Part shown: one piece after another, positions 19,669 to 26,989 of the stretch | How positions within the stretch are numbered: the stretch's first letter is position 1 | Layout of the letters: every line of letters begins with the position of its first letter | Assembly: GCA_035285585.1 (NCBI GenBank) | Contig: JAYKGU010000213.1 | Span: 26,023 to 90,022 of the forward strand | Source: JAYKGU01 sp035285585 | Lineage (GTDB): Bacteria; Cyanobacteriota; Cyanobacteriia; CAKZMO01 | Direction: 5' to 3' | DNA: 64,000 nt | Notes under the pieces: model-generated | Databases searched by the model: none | The model's input: the letters and a program-made list of their open reading frames with translations, nothing else | What the model was told of the DNA's origin: nothing | Made by a program: the position numbers and the translations under genes

Positions 19669-20751
19669 CTAGCTATTTTCCACCAGCCCCAGGGCGATCG
19701 CCCCCAAAATCACCAAGCCAAACCCTAGCCGGTACCAGACGAACACCCAGGTGTTGTGGTTTTGCAGGTAGCGCAGCAGCCAGGCGATCGCCCCATAGGA
19801 AGACGCCGCCGAAGCAATCAGGCCAGCCACCAGGGGAACCACGCCGATATTACCAAACCCCGTTTCCAGCAATCCCTTCAACTCCACCAGACCTGCAATG
19901 GTAATGGCGGGGATGCCCAACAGAAAGGAGAATCGCGCCGCCGTGGCCCGCTCCAGCCCCATGAACAGGCCAGCGGTGAGGGTAGAGCCAGAGCGGGAAA
20001 CGCCGGGGATCAGGGCCAGGGCCTGGGCGAACCCCATCCAGACGCCGTCGCGGGTGTCCAGCTTTTCCAGGGTGCGCTGGCGGCGGCCCACCTGTTCAGC
20101 CAGGGCCAGCAGCAGGGACATGGCGATGGAGGCAATGGCGATCGCCGCCATACTGCGCAGGGGCGAGTTGTCCAGATCGGGAATGAAGACCTTCATCATC
20201 AGCCCCAGGATGACGATGGGAATCGTCCCCAGAATGATGCCTAGCCCAATGCGAAAGTCCTGAGACTGGTAGTTGGATTCGCGCACTGCCTGCACCATCC
20301 CCGTGACCACCTGGCGCAATTTGCTCCAGAAGTCCCCCTGAGACTGGTAGTTGGATTCGCGCACTGCCTGCACCGTCCTCATGACCACCTGGCGTATCGC
20401 CCGAAACATTCCCGTCACCACCTGGCGCAGGTCGCTCCAGAAATACCAGAGAATGGCGGCGATGCTGCCCAACTGGATGATGGCGGTAAACGCCACCCCC
20501 GGATCGCCCCAGCCCAGGGCTACAGGCACCGCTTTGATGTGGGCGGTGCTGCTGATGGGCAGAAACTCCGTCAGCCCCTGTACGATGCCCAGCACGATGG
20601 ACTGGAAAGTGTTGAGGGAGGTGGTGACGCTATCGGGGTCTACCTCTACCTCGGCGGCAGTCGTTGCCAACCAGGCCCAACTCTGACTCCAGCCCATGGA
20701 ATAGCCAGACGCCATTAGCGTATCCAGTTTTACATCCAGAAAATTAACCAC
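19669..20751 (-). CDS. uppP: Undecaprenyl-diphosphatase with internal 26-residue duplication
   Basis: The protein has both UppP/BacA active-site segments, GLTEFLPISSTAH and PGVSRSGSTLTAG, and the expected multiple membrane helices. It recycles undecaprenyl pyrophosphate to the monophosphate lipid carrier for peptidoglycan and other surface polymers, at the cytoplasmic membrane. A GTG start is chosen because GAGGG precedes it by a few bases; this gives an N-terminal extension of about 45 residues before the first conserved helix. The loop after the second conserved region holds two copies of VQAVRESNYQSQ spaced 26 residues apart, from a 78-base tandem DNA duplication (copies beginning near 20261 and 20339). 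That explains the 360-residue length, longer than usual. Confidence 0.93.
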   Translation of the reverse strand: MVNFLDVKLDTLMASGYSMGWSQSWAWLATTAAEVEVDPDSVTTSLNTFQSIVLGIVQGLTEFLPISSTAHIKAVPVALGWGDPGVAFTAIIQLGSIAAILWYFWSDLRQVVTGMFRAIRQVVMRTVQAVRESNYQSQGDFWSKLRQVVTGMVQAVRESNYQSQDFRIGLGIILGTIPIVILGLMMKVFIPDLDNSPLRSMAAIAIASIAMSLLLALAEQVGRRQRTLEKLDTRDGVWMGFAQALALIPGVSRSGSTLTAGLFMGLERATAARFSFLLGIPAITIAGLVELKGLLETGFGNIGVVPLVAGLIASAASSYGAIAWLLRYLQNHNTWVFVWYRLGFGLVILGAIALGLVENS

Positions 20752-20854
20752 AGCCCTCGCTCCGCTTAGTTAGCCATCGCCATTGCTGACCTAGCTTAAT
20801 GGGCTAATTTTCGGTTCGGCAAGATGCGGGCGATCGCTTCAGTAAAGTTTCATA

Positions 20855-21676
20855 ATGAAAATCTGCGCTAGAATACCCCCCAGGGGGATAACTCCCTGCC
20901 GCCCGATATCGCTGGGCTGTGATAATGTAAAGAAAGTTGAACTTAGGTCTCATAATCCGTTGTCTTTTACCTCCCCCCCACCTGAGCACTACCCAGTCGC
21001 CATTACCAAGAAGCTTATCCTGGACAGCTTTAGCATCTCAGTTCCCCAGACTGGGCTGTTTTTTGCTGCTGCGGCTTTTCTAGTTTCCGTTCCCGTCTTT
21101 TTTCAGGCTCCCCTTGTTCGTGCCCTGCCGTGGATCAGCCTGGACGGTACCCTGGTGTGGTTGGGGGTAGCCCTGCTGCTGCTGTCGCGACCCGCCACCG
21201 CCCGTTGGGGCGATCTTCTCATCGGGTTTACCTGGACCTGGCTGGCTGGCTCGATTTACTGGGGGTGGCTGCGGTGGGAGCCGCTGCTGCATCTGCCCGT
21301 GGAGGCCATCGGGCTGCCAATCGTCATCTGGTGCTTGATGCGGGGGTATGGCAAAATTGGTGCCTGGTTCTACCTGGGATCGCTGTTTGGCACAGCCGTA
21401 ACTGATTTATATTGCTACGTCGTGCGTCTGATTCCCTACTGGCGACAGGTTATGCAGGTTGACCTGTCAGAAGCGGGCATCATTTTGAAGGCTGCTCTGG
21501 CGGAAATCTGGTCCCTGTGGGGCGTTGCCTGTGCCGGTCTTTTGGTGCTTCTGCTTCTTTGGGTTGGTTCTTTGCCCCTGCGATCGCAACATGTTCACCA
21601 CTGGGCATTTTCTGGCGCTGTTTTGAGTGCAATTTTAGTCGATGGGCTATTTATTATCGCTGCAGCTATCGCCTGA
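20855..21676 (+). CDS. DUF3120 family multi-pass membrane protein
   Basis: The C-terminal about 220 residues contain six or so hydrophobic segments (for example TGLFFAAAAFLVSVPVFF and a final VLSAILVDGLFIIAAAIA) and match what I recall of DUF3120, a family almost confined to cyanobacteria and of unknown function. The motif YCYVVRLIPYWRQVMQVD lies between two membrane segments. The first about 45 residues from the ATG at 20855 are not hydrophobic and look poorly conserved, so the true start may be downstream, for example a TTG near 20960. No operon partner is apparent. Confidence 0.82.
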   Translation: MKICARIPPRGITPCRPISLGCDNVKKVELRSHNPLSFTSPPPEHYPVAITKKLILDSFSISVPQTGLFFAAAAFLVSVPVFFQAPLVRALPWISLDGTLVWLGVALLLLSRPATARWGDLLIGFTWTWLAGSIYWGWLRWEPLLHLPVEAIGLPIVIWCLMRGYGKIGAWFYLGSLFGTAVTDLYCYVVRLIPYWRQVMQVDLSEAGIILKAALAEIWSLWGVACAGLLVLLLLWVGSLPLRSQHVHHWAFSGAVLSAILVDGLFIIAAAIA

Positions 21677-21929
21677 GTGCGACTATCGCCTGAGGAAGAT
21701 ATGATTGACATAGCTTCATCAGTCAAATCTAGCTAGAATCTTAGCGTCCTCTCCGGATTGATGAGTGCTGTGCCGCTCTAATATACTGAGTTGGTTTATT
21801 TGTGGGTCTAGAAATTCCTGGGGCATACACCCCCGGAAATCTACCGTGAGATTATTAAGCCAGTCAGGATGCATCATGGTTTGGATAGGGACGTGCGGAA
21901 GATAGGGATGTCAGCGGTTTCTTAGGCCT

Positions 21930-22946
21930 GTGGAGAATTTACGGTCTGTTCCCCACTTGATATTGCATACCGAGTCAGGGAGACGCTACATCTCGCTGGC
22001 TGGCAGCAATTGTTGGACAATTGGGCGCGGTGACGATAACAACTTTGTACTGCCCGATCGCTGGATTTCTCGCAACCACGCCATGCTTCAGCGCATGGAG
22101 ACGGGCGAGTTTTACCTCATCGACTTGGGCAGTCGCAATGGTTCCTTCGTAGACGAGCGGCGGGTGACGGTGCCCGTAACGCTGCAAAATGGCGATCGCC
22201 TCACCTTCGGCCAAACCGAGCTAGAGTTTTACTGCCCTGAGCCAGAATATCGCCCAGAGGTATCGAGCAATAACGGCGATGGCGACTCCCAGGATTTTAC
22301 GGCCACCGCCATGCTGCATGTGCGCCGCTTCATTTCCGTGCTGGTGGTGGATATCCGCAATTTCACGGGCATGACCCGCCAGCTCGATGAGAAAATTCTG
22401 TCAGAAACCATCGGCACCTGGTTCCGCTGTGCGGGCGACATTATCCGCGACTACGGCAGTTGGGTCGACAAATACATCGGTGACGCCATCATGGCCGTGT
22501 GGATTCACGGAGCCGAAACCGTGAGTCAAGAGGAAATGATGGAAATTGCCCAGGCGCTCAGCGCCCTCCATAAAATGACCAGCCAGCTCCACGAGCAATA
22601 TCCCCTACCGGCTCCGGTGCGGGTGGGGGCGGGGGTAAATACGGGCTACGCCATGGTGGGCAACACGGGCACGGGCGATCGCCCCGACTACACGGCCCTG
22701 GGCGACACGGTGAACGCCGCGTTTCGGCTAGAGTCCTCCACCAAGCAAATTGGTATGGACATCGCCTTTGGGGAAACTGCTTACCAATACCTGGTGGGCA
22801 ACCCGCCCGTACACCCCCAGGCGACGGTGCTGTTCACCCCCCACACGGTTCACCTCAAGGGCTACGACGTGCCCACCAAAACCTTCGCAGGCACCTTTGC
22901 CGATTTAGATACCTTTATCGCCCTGGTGCAGAAGCAAAAATCCTAG
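21930..22946 (+). CDS. FHA domain-class III adenylate/guanylate cyclase
   Basis: 338 residues from a GTG start. An N-terminal FHA domain (about 20-100; GRGDDNNFVLPD, SRNHAML, DLGSRNGSFVD) should bind phosphothreonine peptides. The class III cyclase domain follows (about 125-315): metal-binding Asp in VVDIRNFTGM and in KYIGDAIMAVW, and the transition-state Asn/Arg in GDTVNAAFRLES. The enzyme should make cAMP or cGMP under control of Ser/Thr phosphorylation. No membrane segment is present. It is the only cyclic-nucleotide source in the window; a protein with cyclic-nucleotide-binding-like domains lies at 29948-31030, though a link is only inference. Confidence 0.92.
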   Translation: MENLRSVPHLILHTESGRRYISLAGSNCWTIGRGDDNNFVLPDRWISRNHAMLQRMETGEFYLIDLGSRNGSFVDERRVTVPVTLQNGDRLTFGQTELEFYCPEPEYRPEVSSNNGDGDSQDFTATAMLHVRRFISVLVVDIRNFTGMTRQLDEKILSETIGTWFRCAGDIIRDYGSWVDKYIGDAIMAVWIHGAETVSQEEMMEIAQALSALHKMTSQLHEQYPLPAPVRVGAGVNTGYAMVGNTGTGDRPDYTALGDTVNAAFRLESSTKQIGMDIAFGETAYQYLVGNPPVHPQATVLFTPHTVHLKGYDVPTKTFAGTFADLDTFIALVQKQKS

Positions 22947-22949
22947 CCC

Positions 22950-22990
22950 CAAGTCCAAAATCCAAAATCTAAAATCCAAAACTCAAAGAT
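22950..22990 (+). repeat. A-rich heptanucleotide STRR tract
   Basis: Several copies of a seven-base unit of the form CAAAATC/CTAAAAT follow the cyclase stop codon. The same unit recurs at about 25741-25783. Cyanobacterial STRR heptamers are a known class of repeat. Confidence 0.75.
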
Positions 22991-23095
22991 TCTCCGTTCA
23001 GTTTCCCCAATCAGCGCTATTCTAAACAATCAGAGCGAACCAATCGGGGGCATACAGCGTCATTGGATTTTGCCTCGGAGAGTGGGTAAATAGTC

Positions 23096-24805
23096 ATGGG
23101 AGAATCACAGCTTGGTGCAAAACGCTGGCTGGCCAGGGGGCGGTGCCGGTTTGCTGGCATTGCGGTTAGCCTGCCGCTGATGGTTGGAGGTGGTGCAGTT
23201 GGGGCGATCGCCCCCCTGTTCACCATTGCATCCCCGGCCTTTGCTGCCCAGCTTATCAACTGGTCTTTTGACCCCAGTACCCAGGAACTGCGCGTCCAGG
23301 TGCCAGGGGGGACTTCGCCCAATTATTTCATTCTGGCCCAGCCGCCGCGCATTGTGCTGGATCTGCCCAACACCCAGGTGGGTAACGTACCCGAGGTGCA
23401 AACCTATGCGGGAGCGGTGCGCCAGATTCGGGTGGGCCAGTTTCAGCCAGGGCTGACCCGCATTGTGATTGAACTCGACCCAGACGTGGTGTTTGCCGCC
23501 GAACAGGTGCAGCTCCAGCCCGCCGCCAATGCTCCCCAGGGAGAACAGTGGGTGCTACGTCCGCTATTGGTTGGCTCGTCGGCCAGTCCCTCACCTCCGA
23601 CTGCCTCCCGACCGCCCGCGCCCCCGCCGCCTCCCCCTCCCACTGCCACAGTGCAGCCGCCCGATGAACCAGCGGCAGCCCCAGACGAGGAAGCGGACGA
23701 GCCATCTGACGAACCTCCGATCGCCAGCGCCCCCCCGGCTCCCTCCGAACTACCCGATTCAGAACCGGCGGCAGATCCGGAAGCGGCGGCGGATTTGCCC
23801 CCGCTAGAGCCAGGGGCATTAGAAATCCCCATTGACATTCCCCCGTCTTTACCCGACGTAGAAACTGCCAGGGAAGATCCGGCTGAGGCAGAACCGCCCG
23901 CTGCTGATCCGTCTGCGCCCGTGGTAGCCGCCGCCGATGGGTCGGGGGCAGAACCCGCTGCTGGGGAAGCACCGCAACCCGCGCCCGCAGAGCTGGACTT
24001 GAATGACGAAGATGAGCCTCAAGCCACCGCATCCATAGAACTGGAGCCAGACGAGGTGGAGCCAGGTGAAGAGGAAGCTGGCGATCGCCCCCCTGAACCC
24101 ACCGTTTCCCGTCCTCCTGCCGCCCCTCCTCCGGTCAATCCCCCGGTCGCTCGGCCTGAGACGACTGCTGTTGCCCCTTCCCCTCCGTCCACTCCACCTG
24201 CGCCGCCGCCCCGTCCTGAACCGCTCCCACCCCCCGCCGAGCCTGAGGTTGAAGTGGACGAGGAAACCTTATCCCTGCTGCCGCCCGCCACGCTGCCAGG
24301 GGATCGTTCCGTCCGGGTGGAAGTGCCTTCGTTGGAAACGGCGATCGCCGCCAGCGTGGCCTCCACCTCCCAAATTGCCGTTCAGGTGCCCGTGATTGAG
24401 TTTGGCCAGCCCCTGGTTGGGTTGGCATCGCCCCCGACCGTTGTCCCCACCCCGGATATTGTGGTGGCGTCGCGCCGCAATGCCCTGATTCCAGAAGGTA
24501 CCGTGCTGAGCCTGCGCTACCCCCGTGAGGAAGCTTTGCGCCTCAATACCGGCAGTTCCCGCCAGGATGTGTTAGTGCTCATCCGTACGGTGCGCGATCG
24601 CGACGGCGAAATCATTGCTCCAGCAGGCACCCAGGTGATCGGGCGCTTTGAGGCGACGGCGGAGGGGGTGCGGTTTATCAGTCAGGCCCTGGCCCTGGCC
24701 GAACGCAATGTACCCATGGTGGGGCAGTCGGTGGAGGGGGTGGCCATTGTGCAGCCCAACCAGCAAATTGACCTGCGGCTGACGGAATCGGTGCGATCGC
24801 CCTAA
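23096..24805 (+). CDS. AMIN-domain protein with long Pro/Glu-rich linker
   Basis: 569 residues. A hydrophobic N terminus ending near AFAAQ suggests export. An AMIN domain follows (about 50-145; LINWSFDPSTQELRVQVPGG, PRIVLDLPNT); such domains target amidases and pilus proteins to the periplasm or peptidoglycan. Residues about 165-430 are a disordered linker of Pro, Ala, Glu and Asp. The last about 110 residues (ALIPEGTVLSLRY, APAGTQVIGRFE, IDLRLTESV) resemble the beta-rich C-terminal domain of VirB10/TrbI-like proteins. No amidase catalytic domain is present, so a structural cell-envelope role is likely. The end overlaps the convergent ABC permease gene by four bases. Confidence 0.85.
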   Translation: MGESQLGAKRWLARGRCRFAGIAVSLPLMVGGGAVGAIAPLFTIASPAFAAQLINWSFDPSTQELRVQVPGGTSPNYFILAQPPRIVLDLPNTQVGNVPEVQTYAGAVRQIRVGQFQPGLTRIVIELDPDVVFAAEQVQLQPAANAPQGEQWVLRPLLVGSSASPSPPTASRPPAPPPPPPPTATVQPPDEPAAAPDEEADEPSDEPPIASAPPAPSELPDSEPAADPEAAADLPPLEPGALEIPIDIPPSLPDVETAREDPAEAEPPAADPSAPVVAAADGSGAEPAAGEAPQPAPAELDLNDEDEPQATASIELEPDEVEPGEEEAGDRPPEPTVSRPPAAPPPVNPPVARPETTAVAPSPPSTPPAPPPRPEPLPPPAEPEVEVDEETLSLLPPATLPGDRSVRVEVPSLETAIAASVASTSQIAVQVPVIEFGQPLVGLASPPTVVPTPDIVVASRRNALIPEGTVLSLRYPREEALRLNTGSSRQDVLVLIRTVRDRDGEIIAPAGTQVIGRFEATAEGVRFISQALALAERNVPMVGQSVEGVAIVQPNQQIDLRLTESVRSP

Positions 24806-25587
24806 GCTCCCATCCCCGAATATTGCTTCAGCCCCCGCCGCCACAGCCAGCGATTCAGCCCAAAGAAAATTGCCAGCCACACCAGCATGGTGATCAGTCC
24901 TCGGGGGACGTCCGTCGGCAGGCCCACCAGCAAACTGGCGGGAAAGTGAATCAGATAGGGAAAGGGCAGCCACACCACCACGGCCTGCACCGCTGGGGGG
25001 AAAATTTCCAGGGGCGCAATCATCCCCGACAGAAACAGGTAGAGCAGGAACCAGAAGTCTTCGATGGCGCTGGCCCGCTCTGTCCAAAAGGCAAAGAGGG
25101 CGAAGGTGTACTGCAAGGTGAAGCGCAGGGCAAACGCCAGGGAAACCACCACCAGGGTCAGCAGCAGGTTGGGCAGGGACGGCAACCAGGCAACTTCGGG
25201 ATAGAGGAGAAAAAAGCCCCCCAGGATGATGAACACAAAGGGCAACCGGGCAAATCGCTCGGCAAAGTGGGAGGCGAAGTGGTGCCAGCCCGGATCGAGG
25301 GGCTGGAGCAGTTTGGGAGAGAGCTTACCTTCCACCACCTGCCGCTCAAACTCCCAGATCACCCAGATGACGTTGAACTGCCGCACCAGGAAGACAGCAA
25401 TAAAGTAGCGAATGAACTCCATGGGCGACAGGGCAAACTGCCCCGTGGCGGCGGCCTGGGACCAGACCCCCATGAGAATCAGGGGCAGGCTACCCGACAG
25501 CACCCAGAACAGCAGCTCAGCCCGATACTCCACCATGTAGGCGTAGTAGACCGAGAGGAGGGTGCGGGCAATACGGAGAGAGCGCAT
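24802..25587 (-). CDS. ABC-2 family export permease
   Basis: 261 residues with about six membrane helices and the pattern of the ABC-2 membrane proteins (EYRAELLFWVLSGSLPLILM at the N terminus, later FWLLYLFLSGMIAPLEIFPP). It should form a two-component exporter with the ATPase encoded upstream at 25784-26779. The substrate is unknown. The start is odd: the ATG at 25587 is directly preceded on the coding strand by a pyrimidine-only repeat tract, so there is no Shine-Dalgarno sequence; an internal Met18 is an alternative start. Confidence 0.88.
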   Translation of the reverse strand: MRSLRIARTLLSVYYAYMVEYRAELLFWVLSGSLPLILMGVWSQAAATGQFALSPMEFIRYFIAVFLVRQFNVIWVIWEFERQVVEGKLSPKLLQPLDPGWHHFASHFAERFARLPFVFIILGGFFLLYPEVAWLPSLPNLLLTLVVVSLAFALRFTLQYTFALFAFWTERASAIEDFWFLLYLFLSGMIAPLEIFPPAVQAVVVWLPFPYLIHFPASLLVGLPTDVPRGLITMLVWLAIFFGLNRWLWRRGLKQYSGMGA

Positions 25588-25783
25588 AGGGAGGAGGGAA
25601 GAGGGAGGAGGGAGGAGGGAGGAGGGAGGAGGGAGGAGGGAGGAGGGAGGAGGGAGGAGGGAGGAGGGAAGAATGAAGAACGAGGAGGCAGGAGGCAGGA
25701 GGCAGGAGGCAGGAGGCAGGAGGAAACTTGGGGAGTTCTCCCAATCTAAAATCCAAAATCCAAAATCTAAAATCTAAAATCCC
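25588..25783. repeat. STRR arrays: GGGAGGA, GGCAGGA and AAAATCC/T heptamers
   Basis: Bases 25589-25670 are about eleven copies of a GGGAGGA-type heptamer, 25685-25722 are about five GGCAGGA copies, and 25741-25783 are AAAATCC/AAAATCT copies. The first array has runs of GGG spaced by four bases, a G-quadruplex-capable pattern. The whole block sits between the ATPase and permease genes of one exporter. Confidence 0.93.
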
Positions 25784-26779
25784 TCAAGTTTCCCCAACCT
25801 GGGCCATGCCCGTTTGAAAGACTCGGCCAATGACTTCCTCCACGGGGGGATCGGTGACGGTCAGGTCGATCACCTTGAGGTCGGCCAGGATACGGGCGAT
25901 CGCCCCCGTCAGCTCATCCCGCCGCACGATGAAGCGGGCGATGCAGCCCTCCAGACTTTCGATTTCGCCGTACTGGCTGAGGGCTTCCCGATCACAGTTA
26001 CCCGCCAATTCCACGGTAACTTCCCGGTAGGGGGCAAAGCGCTCCAGCAGTTGGTCCAGGTTGCCGTCGTAGATCATCTGTCCCTGGTAGATGAGCAGGA
26101 CACGATCGCACAGGGCCGTAATGTCCGCCATGTAGTGGCTGGTGAGTAGCACGGTGGCCTGGTAGCGCTGGTTGTATTCCTTCAAAAAATTGCGCACGCT
26201 TACCTGGGCGTTGACGTCCAGCCCCAGAGTCGGCTCGTCCAAAAAGAGCACCTGGGGTCGGTGGATCAGGGCGGCCAGCAGCTCCGCCTTCATCCGTTCC
26301 CCCAGGGAGAGTTTGCGCACGGGCTGAGTGAGCTTTGACTCCAGGGTGAGCATTTCCGTGAGTTCGCTGACCCGGTAGCGGAATTCTTTATCGGGGATGC
26401 CGTAGATGGCAGCGTTGATGCGTAGGGAATCGAGGGTGGGCAGATCCCAGATGAGCTGCTGCTTCTGGCCCATGACCAGGGTAATGGTTTGCAGGAATTC
26501 GGGCGATCGCTGGAAAGGCACATATCCTGCCACCCGCACCTGCCCCCCGGAGGGATGCACTAGCCCGGTGAGCATCTTCAGGGTGGTGGTTTTTCCGGCC
26601 CCGTTTGGCCCCAGAAAACCGACAACCTCGCCGTGATCAATCTCGAAGGACACCGATCGCACGGCTTCCACCAGGCGGTAGGTGCGGCGGAAGAAGTGGG
26701 TAAGGGTGCCTTTGAGGCCCGGTTGCTTGACGGCAACGGGGTAGGCTTTGCTGAGGTCGCTGACCGAAATCATGGACAT
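25784..26779 (-). CDS. ABC exporter ATPase (NatA/ABC-2 partner)
   Basis: About 331 residues from the ATG at 26779 (MSMISVSDLSKAYP), with AGGA nine bases upstream; the open frame extends 50 codons further but that part is not protein-like. Walker A is GFLGPNGAGKTTTLK, the signature is LSLGERMKAELLAAL and Walker B is VLFLDEPTLGLD. A C-terminal domain of about 90 residues after the H-loop is typical of the NatA-like subfamily. It pairs with the downstream permease; the two genes are separated by 196 bases of heptamer repeats rather than being closely spaced. Confidence 0.92.
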   Translation of the reverse strand: MSMISVSDLSKAYPVAVKQPGLKGTLTHFFRRTYRLVEAVRSVSFEIDHGEVVGFLGPNGAGKTTTLKMLTGLVHPSGGQVRVAGYVPFQRSPEFLQTITLVMGQKQQLIWDLPTLDSLRINAAIYGIPDKEFRYRVSELTEMLTLESKLTQPVRKLSLGERMKAELLAALIHRPQVLFLDEPTLGLDVNAQVSVRNFLKEYNQRYQATVLLTSHYMADITALCDRVLLIYQGQMIYDGNLDQLLERFAPYREVTVELAGNCDREALSQYGEIESLEGCIARFIVRRDELTGAIARILADLKVIDLTVTDPPVEEVIGRVFQTGMAQVGET

Positions 26780-26921
26780 GGGTAGAAATCCTAAGGCACC
26801 AGGGCTAGTTTTATCGTAAGGGATCTGGCAGCGAACGAATGTCCTGCCGTCAGGCGAAACCGGCAGGGGCAGATAGACGTTTACACTGCGGATGCAAATT
26901 GATTTTTTCCCCGTAAAGGGT

Positions 26922-26946
26922 AAGGGCAAATGCCCTTTGCCCCTAA
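26922..26946. repeat. Short palindromic repeat (AAGGGCAAATGCCCTTTGCCC type)
   Basis: A compact palindrome between the two ABC gene sets, related to the GGGCAAATGGCCATTTGCCC repeats elsewhere in the window. It lies just beyond the stop codon of the peptide exporter and may help terminate that transcript. Confidence 0.55.
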
Positions 26947-26989
26947 GGAACGTTGAATTTATTGGTTTCCCTTTCTGGGTTCGGCGGGA

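Noticed and set aside
21700..21740. TTGACA and TAGAAT near 21708 as a promoter for the FHA-cyclase gene
   Set aside because: Spacing between the two hexamers is too long (over 20 bases).
25588..25722. Coding repeat protein
   Set aside because: Open frames through the array have Gly/Arg/Glu-only composition from pure heptamers and no start site.
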